Origin: Ruminococcus sp. UBA3767
GTDB lineage: Bacteria; Bacillota; Clostridia; Oscillospirales; Ruminococcaceae
Direction of reading: 5' to 3'
Assembly: GCA_002371625.1 (NCBI GenBank)
Contig: DFFV01000078.1
Coordinates: 1-6,870, forward strand
Length of the DNA: 6,870 nucleotides
The notes below the pieces were generated by a model. That model saw only the letters and a list, made by a program, of their open reading frames with translations, searched no databases and had not been told where the DNA came from. Made by a program: the position numbers and the translations under genes. Positions 1 through 6,424 of this stretch are shown piece by piece; position 1 is the stretch's first letter; each line of letters begins with the position of its first letter.

Positions 1-10
1 TGTTGTTATC

Positions 11-530
11 CTATACTGCCTTTCGTTTGAAACCTATCATTTCCGCAACTGCGCCCATCGCCTTCATGCGCTGTTCCTGAAAAACGTGAGTGTAAATGTT
101 CAGCGTCGTGCTTGTCTGCGAGTGACCAAGGCAGGCGGAGACCGTTCTCGGATCGACACCGCTCGCAATCAGCAGAGTTGCGTTCAGGTGCCTGAATGAG
201 TGTATGTTGTGAAATGGAAATCCGTACTTTGTGCAGAACCTTTTCAGATACTTGTACGGTGCCGTGCCGTCCATGGGCTTGCCGTTCCATTGGGTGAACA
301 GGCGGTTGTGTTCCTCCCACTTTGAGCCGATGCGCTGTGCCTCGTTTTGCTGATACTGCATCAGCTTTTTTACCGACTCGATAACCTCCATCGGCAGAAT
401 AAGAACACGGCGGCTTGACTCGGTCTTGGGCGTTCCCGTGTAGTTGCCGATCTCCTTGCTGCCGATTTTGTTGATGACCTCAAAGCGAGTGTTCGTTGAC
501 GGTCACATAGACTTTGCTGCCATAGATATT
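11..530 (-). pseudogene. Tyrosine recombinase/integrase, C-terminal fragment, truncated and frameshifted
   Basis: This is the catalytic half of a phage/ICE-type tyrosine integrase, an enzyme that cuts and rejoins DNA at attachment sites through a tyrosine nucleophile. Counting from an internal ATG at 391, the fragment shows HSFRH (His64, Arg67), LGHSQTSTTLNIYTHV (His90, nucleophile Tyr100) and ends at TAG 13-11. The frame stays open upstream of that ATG, with TPKTESSRRVLILP carrying the usual beta-hairpin lysine, back to about position 488. There the match continues in another frame (IYGSKVYVTVNE), which implies a 1-base insertion or 2-base loss between about 485 and 496. That second frame meets a stop at 531-533. 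The N-terminal DNA-binding domain and the first catalytic Arg are absent from the window. The downstream part could still be made as a short protein, but no RBS is evident for it. The family call is secure; the pseudogene call depends on the read being correct at the frameshift. Confidence 0.85.
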
Positions 531-533
531 CTA

Positions 534-758
534 TAGCAGACAGTTTGAACTGCGGAGAGCAGCAGGACCTACTGACAACGGCTGCAATTGCAAATAAACA
601 CCACCTCAGGCGGCAGCCGACTGCTCGAAACATTACTCTGCGAAACGAGCAGTTCTTTGATCAACGGGCATCAGAGGACTGATACTTTTCGGTTTTAACA
701 CCGACAAGTATACCCAGGAAACAGGTCCCAATATAGTTCGGAGTTTTGTGGAACATTG
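534..758. other. Gene-free stretch between integrase relic and peptidase promoter
   Basis: I see no gene here. Plus-strand reading is open from about 490 to a TGA at 680-682, but with no start, no RBS and no recognisable family, so I treat it as chance or debris. The one clear structure is a perfect 8-bp inverted repeat, ACTGCTCG at 620-627 and CGAGCAGT at 646-653, separated by 18 bases. The integrase match ends abruptly at the left edge, so the stretch may contain a junction where sequences were rearranged. Confidence 0.5.
620..653. repeat. Inverted repeat, 8-bp arms, 18-nt spacer
   Basis: ACTGCTCG (620-627) and CGAGCAGT (646-653) are perfect reverse complements. As RNA this would be a stem with a large loop; as DNA it could be a protein-binding dyad. 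No T-run follows on either strand, so it is not an intrinsic terminator. It lies about 105 bp upstream of the peptidase promoter. Confidence 0.5.
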
Positions 759-787
759 TTGACAAATGTGATGTTTTATGGTACAAT
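759..787 (+). promoter_or_regulatory. Sigma-A type promoter for the cysteine peptidase gene
   Basis: TTGACA at 759-764 and TACAAT at 782-787 are separated by exactly 17 bp. The -35 is perfect and the -10 has one mismatch to consensus. Transcription should begin near 794, giving a leader of about 90 nt before the ATG at 884. The match suggests strong expression unless a regulator intervenes. Confidence 0.85.
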
Positions 788-870
788 TATATGAATAAAG
801 ATTTAACAACGTATGAGCGCATCAAGAAGTACGGTGACTTGCAAACCGTGCTGTAAACTATGATATGAAA

Positions 871-876
871 AGGAGA
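871..876 (+). promoter_or_regulatory. Ribosome binding site of the peptidase gene
   Basis: AGGAGA lies 7 nt before the ATG at 884. It fixes that ATG as the start, and the start is supported independently by a signal peptide beginning at residue 1. Confidence 0.9.
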
Positions 877-883
877 TGGAACT

Positions 884-3800
884 ATGGGCAAAAAAGCATT
901 GGCATTGCTTATCGCATTGATGACAGTCGGACAGTCGTTCTCACTGACGACCTTTGCCGAAAGTGAAGCTGCCCCGCAGCCGTCAGCTGTTGTCAGCAGC
1001 GGAAGCGGTAAAGGTAAAACGTTTGATATCACCGTAACGCAGGAAGATATTGAAAAAGCCGGCAGCGGTGAAAAAATGTCATCTAAGCCGCTCGTTGTGT
1101 ACAAATCAGGGGCAAATCCCGCAGCGTCCGAGCTGACAAATGGATACAGCATCGACTCATCAAAGTTCGATCTGCGTGATGTCAACGGGAAATGCTACTC
1201 AACACCTGTACGCTCTCAGGCACCTTTCGGCACCTGCTGGAGCTTTGCAACAGCGGCAGCACTTGAAACAAGTATTCTTGGAGCCGGACTCAAAGGAGCT
1301 GACGGCAAGCCTGCTGAGGCGGATACTCTGAATCTTTCGGAAAAGCAGATAGCGTGGTTCTCTGCAAGAGCGCTGAATGACCCGAACAACTCGCAAAATG
1401 GAGAAGGACAGTTCGTTGCAGACTATATGAACACTCCCTCAGGCCTTACCAACTTTATGAACAGAGGCGGAAATGCGATGTTCTCGACCTGTGCTCTTAC
1501 GCAGGGTATTGGACCGAGCCACGAGAGCAGCAACAGCTATTTTGAGTATCACGGCAAAGAAGCTACGGTAGTTTCAAGGTGGATGGATGGTTCGATGCAG
1601 AAGTATTCATACAGCGATGTAGATGACTGGACTATCCCTGATGAATACCGCTTTGACAGCGATTACTCGATAAAAGAGACACATATCCTTCCCGATACGC
1701 ATTATATCGACGAGAACGGATACTACACTTATAAAGAGGAAGGCACGAAAGCTATCAAGAAGGAGCTGCTTGACCTCAGAGCTGTTCAGGTCTCATTCTG
1801 GGCAGATACGGCAATGCCCGGTACTGAATCGGACGAAGCGTATATAAGCACAAACTGGGCGCACTATACCTATATCCCGACATTTACCAACCACGCCGTG
1901 ACCATAGTAGGCTGGGACGACAATTATCCCAAGGAGAACTTTATTGAGGGAACTATGGAAATGAAAATGCGAGACGGCAAGGATGTTGTTATCAACAAGC
2001 AGCCGCCTGCAAATGGTGCCTGGCTGGTGAAAAACAGCTGGGGAAGCGGCGCAAATTCATTCCCCGATAAAGGCGGCGGAACCTGGGGTATCGAGGAAAA
2101 CGGCATACATACGGGCTATTTCTGGCTCTCATATTACGACAAGTCAATGGCATCACCTGTAAGCTATGTCGTTGAGGAAAAAAACAGCGATGTAAATAAG
2201 ATAAAGCAGTATGATTATATGCCTGTTGCATTATCTACTTCAAGCGTTTTTGACAGCGAAACAAAAATGGCAAACAAGTTTATGGCTCAGCACGATGAGG
2301 TGCTCAGACAGGTCTCGTGTTTGACTTGTTTTCCAAATACCGAAGTGACTTATGAGGTCTATCTGCTCGATGATTTCTCCGATAAGCCCATAGAGGGCAT
2401 CAAGGTCGCTTCAAAGACGATAAAGTACGAGTACAGCGGTTTCCACAAGGAAGACCTGAAAGACTTTGATATCTATTTTGATGTGAGCGGAAACGGATCA
2501 AATGATTTTCTGCTGACAAAATATCAGAATTACTCAGTTGTGGTCACACAGAAGAACAGTGACGGCAAGTATGTGATGAATCTTCCAAATGCACTTAACA
2601 CGCAAAGCGGTCAGGGCTCGTTCAAGGGCATCATCAACAGCGAGGAAAGCTATGTTTTCAAGGACGGCGAATGGTGTGATTACGCAAGTGAGGAGGACTT
2701 CAGAAAGGAAGAATATCTCAAGGATGTTCCGGGCGGTGAATTCAATGTAGATGAAACGAGCTTTGATAACTTCCCGATAAAGGCTTATGTTCAGGAACTT
2801 GACACCGATACGGTGCTTGAGATGAAAAACAATAATGAGCTCTTTGCGTGCACTAAAGACCATAGCAGTACCGTTCTGCGCTTTGTTATGCACACCGCAG
2901 GCGACAAGATCCCTGATATAACCACAGATGACGTGAAATGGGGAATACTGCCGTGCTATGAAGACGACAGTGAGGTCTACCTTGACGGTGAAACAAGAAC
3001 GGATCCGACAAGCTATAAGGTCACGAGCAGGGACACCGTTGATAAAAGTTCAAGAGTTTATTTTACCATCAAGGACATAGGTACTCTGCCTGTACGTATA
3101 AGCATCACAAAAATACCTTTTACCGATATTGCTTTCCCGTATGACGGCGAGGATTATATCAGAACATTTGCATACACCGGCGAGGAGGTAAAACCCTGCA
3201 CAGGTGTTATGGGCGAAAGCATAGTTGAACCTCTCGTTGAAGGCGAGGATTTTGAGCTTATCTACGAGAACAACATCAAATGCGGTCTTGCAACGGTAAC
3301 AGCCAAAGCAATGGGCAATAGAGTCAGCATTTCTATGGACCCGAGGGATACATTTGTTATAGTTCCCGCAAAGCCGGTTATCAAGAGTGCGCAGGCTGAT
3401 GGCTCACGGCTGGTCGTTGAGATCGAGGATCAGCGTGATAGCGATCCGTCGGGATACCGACTTCAGTATCGCATCATGGGTGAGAAGGATTGGCAGGAGA
3501 TCAAAACACAAGGTGCCTGCCCAATCATCTGTGCGTACGGTATCGAGCCTGATAAGACTTACGAGGTGCAGGTGAGCGGTTATACAAAGATCGGCGAGGA
3601 CGAGGAGTGGTATTTTGATCCCGTCAATTACGGCGAGACAAGTGATATCAAGACGGTCAGGACAAGTGCGTATGACGCAGTCGTTCGCATTGCAGGCACG
3701 AACCGCTTTGCAACGGCGGCTGATATATCAAAGCAGACATTTGCGGCAGCGGACACGGTCGTTATTGCAAACGGTATGGATTTTGCAGATGCGCTTGCTG

Positions 3801-4603
3801 GCGTTCCGCTTGCAGCAAAGCTGAATGCTCCGATACTTCTTACAAGAGCGGACAAGCTTGCAGATGAAACTGTTGCGGAGATAGACAGGCTCAAGGCTAA
3901 AAAGGCTGTTATCCTCGGCGGTACGGGTGCTGTCAGCGAGGACGCTGAAAAGGCACTCAAGGACAAGGGACTGAGCGTGGAAAGAATTTACGGTGAGACG
4001 AGATTCTCCACTGCTGCACAGATAGCGGGCAGGCTGGATGACGAGCCTGAAGATATTTTCCTTGTTTACGGACTTAACTTTGCAGATGCACTTTCGGCAA
4101 GCACAGCTGCAGCGATAAAAGGTTCACCGATAATCTACCTCAATACCAAAGGTGAACTTGACAACACAACTAAAAGGTATCTTGAATCTGTCAAGGGCAA
4201 TGTCAAAACAGCTTATGTCATCGGCGGCTCGGGAGTTATCAGCGATGATATGATGAACAAAGCTGCTAAGGCACTCGGTCTTTCAAAGGCAACACGTATC
4301 GCAGGCGCAAACAGATTCGCTACCTGCGTAGCAGTCAACGAGAAATTTGCTGATGTTCTCAATGGTGATATGCTCTGCGTTGCAACAGGTATGGATTTCC
4401 CAGACGCACTCGCAGGCGGCGTTTACGCAGCACTCAACAAAGCACCGCTATTCCTCATCAACGGCAAGGCAAAAACGCCACAGCTGTCAGACGAGCAGAA
4501 GGCTTATCTCAAAACTAAAGCGGCAGACAAGATAACCGCTTTCGGAGGAACAGGTGTCGTACCAGACAACCACATCGCAGATATAGCCAAAAACTCAATC
4601 TAA
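884..4603 (+). CDS. Exported Cwp84-like C1A cysteine peptidase with three CWB2 cell-wall-binding repeats
   Basis: A secreted papain-family protease held on the outside of the cell wall, with the overall plan of Clostridioides difficile Cwp84/Cwp13. Domains of the 1239 residues: signal peptide 1-25 (MGKK, hydrophobic core, likely cleavage TFA|ES); propeptide about 26-93; C1A peptidase about 94-418 with oxyanion Gln112, nucleophile Cys118 (QAPFGTCWSF), His337 (NHAVTIVGW) and Asn384 (VKNSWG); lectin-like domain about 440-640; beta-rich Ig-like stretches about 641-740 and 742-827; fibronectin-III-like domain about 828-926; CWB2 repeats from Arg935, Arg1034 and Arg1138 to near the end. All catalytic residues are present, so it should be active. 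The Cys118-His337 spacing is 219 residues against 134 in papain, so the catalytic domain carries a large insertion. CWB2 repeats bind anionic wall polymers; repeat 1 keeps the PILL motif (983-986). The substrate cannot be read from sequence; adhesins, S-layer-like proteins or host matrix are possible. It has its own promoter and terminator and is probably monocistronic. Confidence 0.93.
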   Translation: MGKKALALLIALMTVGQSFSLTTFAESEAAPQPSAVVSSGSGKGKTFDITVTQEDIEKAGSGEKMSSKPLVVYKSGANPAASELTNGYSIDSSKFDLRDVNGKCYSTPVRSQAPFGTCWSFATAAALETSILGAGLKGADGKPAEADTLNLSEKQIAWFSARALNDPNNSQNGEGQFVADYMNTPSGLTNFMNRGGNAMFSTCALTQGIGPSHESSNSYFEYHGKEATVVSRWMDGSMQKYSYSDVDDWTIPDEYRFDSDYSIKETHILPDTHYIDENGYYTYKEEGTKAIKKELLDLRAVQVSFWADTAMPGTESDEAYISTNWAHYTYIPTFTNHAVTIVGWDDNYPKENFIEGTMEMKMRDGKDVVINKQPPANGAWLVKNSWGSGANSFPDKGGGTWGIEENGIHTGYFWLSYYDKSMASPVSYVVEEKNSDVNKIKQYDYMPVALSTSSVFDSETKMANKFMAQHDEVLRQVSCLTCFPNTEVTYEVYLLDDFSDKPIEGIKVASKTIKYEYSGFHKEDLKDFDIYFDVSGNGSNDFLLTKYQNYSVVVTQKNSDGKYVMNLPNALNTQSGQGSFKGIINSEESYVFKDGEWCDYASEEDFRKEEYLKDVPGGEFNVDETSFDNFPIKAYVQELDTDTVLEMKNNNELFACTKDHSSTVLRFVMHTAGDKIPDITTDDVKWGILPCYEDDSEVYLDGETRTDPTSYKVTSRDTVDKSSRVYFTIKDIGTLPVRISITKIPFTDIAFPYDGEDYIRTFAYTGEEVKPCTGVMGESIVEPLVEGEDFELIYENNIKCGLATVTAKAMGNRVSISMDPRDTFVIVPAKPVIKSAQADGSRLVVEIEDQRDSDPSGYRLQYRIMGEKDWQEIKTQGACPIICAYGIEPDKTYEVQVSGYTKIGEDEEWYFDPVNYGETSDIKTVRTSAYDAVVRIAGTNRFATAADISKQTFAAADTVVIANGMDFADALAGVPLAAKLNAPILLTRADKLADETVAEIDRLKAKKAVILGGTGAVSEDAEKALKDKGLSVERIYGETRFSTAAQIAGRLDDEPEDIFLVYGLNFADALSASTAAAIKGSPIIYLNTKGELDNTTKRYLESVKGNVKTAYVIGGSGVISDDMMNKAAKALGLSKATRIAGANRFATCVAVNEKFADVLNGDMLCVATGMDFPDALAGGVYAALNKAPLFLINGKAKTPQLSDEQKAYLKTKAADKITAFGGTGVVPDNHIADIAKNSI
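3686..4588 (+). repeat. Three tandem CWB2 (PF04122) repeats within the peptidase gene
   Basis: The protein repeats open with RIAGTNRFATA (from residue 935), RIYGETRFSTA (1034) and RIAGANRFATC (1138). Each continues through a (M/L)(D/N)F(A/P)DAL block and a GG(T/S)G(A/V)(V/I) block, about 100 residues apart. Repeats 1 and 3 are closest to each other. Repeat 2 is the most divergent, with PIIY in place of PILL; repeat 3 has PLFL. In C. difficile wall proteins three such modules form the trimeric wall anchor, and three is the number found here. Confidence 0.9.
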
Positions 4604-4609
4604 CGCAAC

Positions 4610-4640
4610 AAAGCTCCTTTGCTCACGCAGGGGAGCTTTT
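4610..4640 (+). terminator. Rho-independent terminator of the peptidase gene
   Basis: AAAGCTCC (4610-4617) pairs perfectly with GGAGCTTT (4632-4639) around a 14-nt loop and runs into a short T-run, 6 nt after the stop codon. It isolates the peptidase transcript from the kinase gene, which has its own promoter. Confidence 0.8.
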
Positions 4641-4674
4641 ACATTTGCAGAAAAACAAAGCATCAATTGAGTTG

Positions 4675-4703
4675 TTGACTAATGCATTCCGATATGGTAT
4701 AAT
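4675..4703 (+). promoter_or_regulatory. Sigma-A promoter with extended -10 for the HipA-like kinase gene
   Basis: TTGACT at 4675-4680 and a perfect TATAAT at 4698-4703 are 17 bp apart, with a TGG extended -10 element at 4695-4697. Transcription should start near 4710, leaving a leader of about 90 nt. This is a near-ideal promoter, so tight low expression would need control at another level. Confidence 0.87.
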
Positions 4704-4705
4704 AA

Positions 4706-4763
4706 ACGCAGAAAATGCGGGGCATCAGCCTGTCTGCGTCATTTGACAGCTACTCTAATGCCC
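4706..4763 (+). promoter_or_regulatory. Self-complementary 5' leader of the kinase gene, possible pseudoknot
   Basis: ACGCAGA (4706-4712) pairs with TCTGCGT (4733-4739). The loop between them contains GGGCAT (4720-4725), which is complementary to ATGCCC (4758-4763) outside the stem, so both helices together would form an H-type pseudoknot. Competing pairings are ATGC 4715-4718 with GCAT 4722-4725, and CTGTC with GACAG around 4730-4749. The predicted start of transcription falls within the first arm, which may shorten that helix. I do not recognise a known riboswitch. Confidence 0.35.
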
Positions 4764-4790
4764 TTGCAATTAATCATTTCTGATAGGATC

Positions 4791-4797
4791 GAGGTGA
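4791..4797 (+). promoter_or_regulatory. Ribosome binding site that fixes the TTG start of the kinase
   Basis: GAGGTGA matches the anti-Shine-Dalgarno core over seven bases and lies 5 nt before TTG at 4803. The in-frame TTG at 4743 has no such site, and neither does the ATG at 4818. The start is therefore placed at 4803. Confidence 0.8.
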
Positions 4798-4802
4798 GCA
4801 CA

Positions 4803-6044
4803 TTGAAATATACCCTGATGCACAAGAATACCTGCGTTGCCGATGTTGAGATAGACGAGGATACCGGCGTTATTCTGAATAATGATAATGTTATGGCACA
4901 GGAACATTTCCCGATCGGTGTCGTTCACCCACTTAGGCATAAAGAAACCGTAGATAAAGCGGCGCTGAACAAATGGTGGACGGGAAGATCTATCCCTGTA
5001 AGCCGAATGGGAATCAATGATGCTCTTGAAACGCTTGGTATACACAACTCACAGATGCTTCTGACAAAGTGCCTCGGTCTGAGCCTTTCAGATCACTACT
5101 GGGTAAGACCTGTGGGCAATGATATGACATGGGAGAACGTCAACTTTTTTGACAACGATTTTTCCGACGACATCGGTGATGTTCTTTTCGGAACGACCGT
5201 CAAGAGCCTGAGCTTTGACTACTCTTCCCCGGACAACACCTCCGACGGAAACCTGCAGAAGCGGTGGAAGATAATCGGCGGAAAACGCTGCCTGCTCAAA
5301 TCTGGCTCAAAGCCTTACAGACAGCAGCCGTTCAACGAAGTCATTGCATCAGCTATCCTTGACAAGCTCGGTATCGATCATATACCATATACTCTGATGT
5401 GGATAGACGACAAGCCGTACAGTGTCTGCGAAAACTTTGTGACCAAGAACACTGAACTTATCAGTGCGGCAAGGCTTTTGCAGATTAGACCAAAAGAGAA
5501 CAACGAAAATGAGTATCTCCATGTGGTTAATATCTGCAAGGAACTCGGTATCGATATTGTACCAATGCTTGACAGAATGATAGTTTTTGACTATATCATC
5601 GCCAATGAGGACAGGCATTTCGGGAACTTCGGTCTGCTCCGTGATCCCGATACCCTTGAATGGCTTGGTGCTGCACCACTATTTGATAATGGAACATCTC
5701 TGTGGTATGACAGGCAGACATTTCAGTTCTTAGCAGATGAGATAAAGTGCAAGCCGTTTAATAATACTCACGGCGAACAGCTCAAATTAGTGACGTCATT
5801 TGATTGGCTCGACCTTTCAAAGCTCGAAGGGATAGAAGATGTTTTCAGCTCGGTTATGTCTGATCCAAGAACACAAAAGTATGTCGATGCTCAGCGTATG
5901 GAAATGCTATCTCACGAGTTAAGACAGCGGATAGACAGACTTGCACAGATCATTCAGAGTCAGACACCTGTCAATGAGATGGATATGAACGATAATGATG
6001 TAGACGAAGACGAAGCAGAAAGCTATGGCATGGAAATGACATAG
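4803..6044 (+). CDS. HipA-like protein kinase, solo (no HipB partner in the window)
   Basis: A 413-residue cytoplasmic protein with a HipA-type kinase fold. HipA enzymes phosphorylate proteins on Ser/Thr; the classical target is glutamyl-tRNA synthetase, causing growth arrest. Visible here: a family-specific N-terminal region (1-150), a nucleotide-binding segment KRCLLKSGS with candidate ATP-binding Lys166, a candidate salt-bridge Glu179 (FNEVIASAI), the catalytic loop NEDRHFGNFGLLR (Asp270, His272, Asn275), and the metal-binding block PLFDNGTSLW (Asp295). These core kinase residues are all present. The C-terminus after about 391 is strongly acidic (NDNDVDEDEAE). It differs from E. coli HipA in lacking an adjacent hipB DNA-binding antitoxin gene; the neighbour upstream is a terminated peptidase gene. 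Many Clostridia carry such lone HipA-domain proteins, variously annotated as regulators, toxins or 'excisionase', and their targets are unknown. The start is TTG at 4803, chosen for its RBS. The family is fairly sure; a toxin role is only a possibility. Confidence 0.85.
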   Translation: MKYTLMHKNTCVADVEIDEDTGVILNNDNVMAQEHFPIGVVHPLRHKETVDKAALNKWWTGRSIPVSRMGINDALETLGIHNSQMLLTKCLGLSLSDHYWVRPVGNDMTWENVNFFDNDFSDDIGDVLFGTTVKSLSFDYSSPDNTSDGNLQKRWKIIGGKRCLLKSGSKPYRQQPFNEVIASAILDKLGIDHIPYTLMWIDDKPYSVCENFVTKNTELISAARLLQIRPKENNENEYLHVVNICKELGIDIVPMLDRMIVFDYIIANEDRHFGNFGLLRDPDTLEWLGAAPLFDNGTSLWYDRQTFQFLADEIKCKPFNNTHGEQLKLVTSFDWLDLSKLEGIEDVFSSVMSDPRTQKYVDAQRMEMLSHELRQRIDRLAQIIQSQTPVNEMDMNDNDVDEDEAESYGMEMT

Positions 6045-6065
6045 CAAAACAAAACATCACGCATT

Positions 6066-6096
6066 AAAGCTCCTTTGCAGATGCAGGGGCACTTTT
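6066..6096 (+). terminator. Weakened terminator-like sequence after the kinase gene
   Basis: This closely resembles the terminator at 4610-4640: the same AAAGCTCCTTTGC left side and GCAGGGG centre, then CTTTT. Two bases of the right arm differ (CA for AG), so the stem is AAAG/CTTT, a two-base mismatch, then CC/GG. It is probably a leaky or decayed terminator. It begins 22 bp after the kinase stop codon. Confidence 0.5.
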
Positions 6097-6318
6097 CCAT
6101 TGCCCACGCACAAAAGCGCCTCAGGGTGCTACGCTATCTGTTTCATATTTTCTGCTGATAATTTCAAGCAGTTCGTATCACTCAGGGCACTAAAAAGGCA
6201 CTATTATTTCAAAAGCAGCATAAAATCAGCATAGTTCACAACAAGTTCAATTTGCAAATTCGCCGTAAACTTGCGATCATTTGAAATTGCCACAGTTTAA
6301 AATAATTGCACACGGTCA
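6097..6318. other. Non-coding stretch between kinase gene and tRNA half
   Basis: No gene is visible. It contains two copies of a CTCAGGG(T/C)(G/A)CTA motif (6120-6131 and 6181-6192) and a nested palindrome at 6242-6273. If the tRNA-Arg half at 6319 is an attachment site, this is the terminal DNA of the element, where integrase arm sites or an element-end regulator would be expected. Confidence 0.45.
6242..6273. repeat. Nested palindrome
   Basis: AATTTGCAAATT at 6249-6260 is a perfect 12-bp palindrome. It sits inside a second inverted repeat, CAAGTT (6242-6247) and AACTTG (6268-6273). Together they look like a binding site for one or two dimeric proteins, 46 bp from the tRNA-derived sequence. 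No T-run follows, so it is not a terminator. Confidence 0.5.
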
Positions 6319-6360
6319 CTACGAACCAGTAGGTCTGGGGTTCGAGTCCCTTCCGGCGCA
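6319..6360 (+). other. 3' half of tRNA-Arg(ACG): probable attachment site (att) of an integrated element
   Basis: From the anticodon loop onward the sequence reads as a tRNA: loop CTACGAA with anticodon ACG (6321-6323), 3' anticodon stem CCAGT, variable loop AGGTC, T-arm with TTCGAGT loop (6341-6347), acceptor strand CCGGCGC and discriminator A at 6360. CCA is not encoded. The 5' half is missing: no GCGCCGG acceptor strand or D-arm lies upstream, and the bases before the loop (GGTCA) cannot pair with CCAGT. The tRNA match therefore begins at the anticodon loop, a classic crossover point for tyrosine integrases that use tRNA genes. In the T-stem one pair is G-T and one is T-T, so slight decay is possible. 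It is not a functional tRNA gene. The truncation is clear; the attachment-site role is inferred. Confidence 0.8.
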
Positions 6361-6385
6361 CTGAACAAAACGCCGTAAATGCGGT

Positions 6386-6424
6386 AAATACCGTTCCTGA
6401 TGAAAATCGGGGACGGTATTTTTT
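6386..6424 (+). terminator. Strong Rho-independent terminator, probably the original tRNA-Arg terminator
   Basis: AAATACCGT (6386-6394) pairs with ACGGTATTT (6413-6421). Inside are CC/GG and GAT/ATC pairs closed by a GAAA loop, and TTTTTT follows at 6419-6424. It starts 26 bp after the tRNA 3' end with no gene between, as expected for the terminator of a tRNA transcript displaced by integration. Confidence 0.82.

Noticed and set aside
370..633. A minus-strand 87-codon open frame over the integrase break
   Set aside because: It is out of frame with the integrase matches, Arg/Ser/Cys-rich, without RBS or family resemblance.
791..856. A 21-codon reading frame (MNKDLTTYERIKKYGDLQTVL) between the promoter and the peptidase RBS
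   Set aside because: Its ATG lies only 3 bases after the -10 box, upstream of the expected transcription start, and it has no ribosome binding site. The frame is open upstream only to a stop at 734-736. It may be debris but cannot be supported as a leader peptide.
3628..3966. A minus-strand open frame antisense to the first CWB2 repeat
   Set aside because: Its Ala/Ser-rich translation is a by-product of the codon bias of the plus-strand CWB2 repeats.
4743..4802. A longer kinase start at TTG 4743
   Set aside because: There is no Shine-Dalgarno sequence before it, and the added 20 residues overlap the self-complementary leader, while TTG 4803 has GAGGTGA at ideal spacing.
6285..6360. A complete tRNA gene ending at 6360
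   Set aside because: The 5' acceptor strand, D-arm and 5' anticodon stem are absent; bases upstream of 6319 do not pair with the 3' half.
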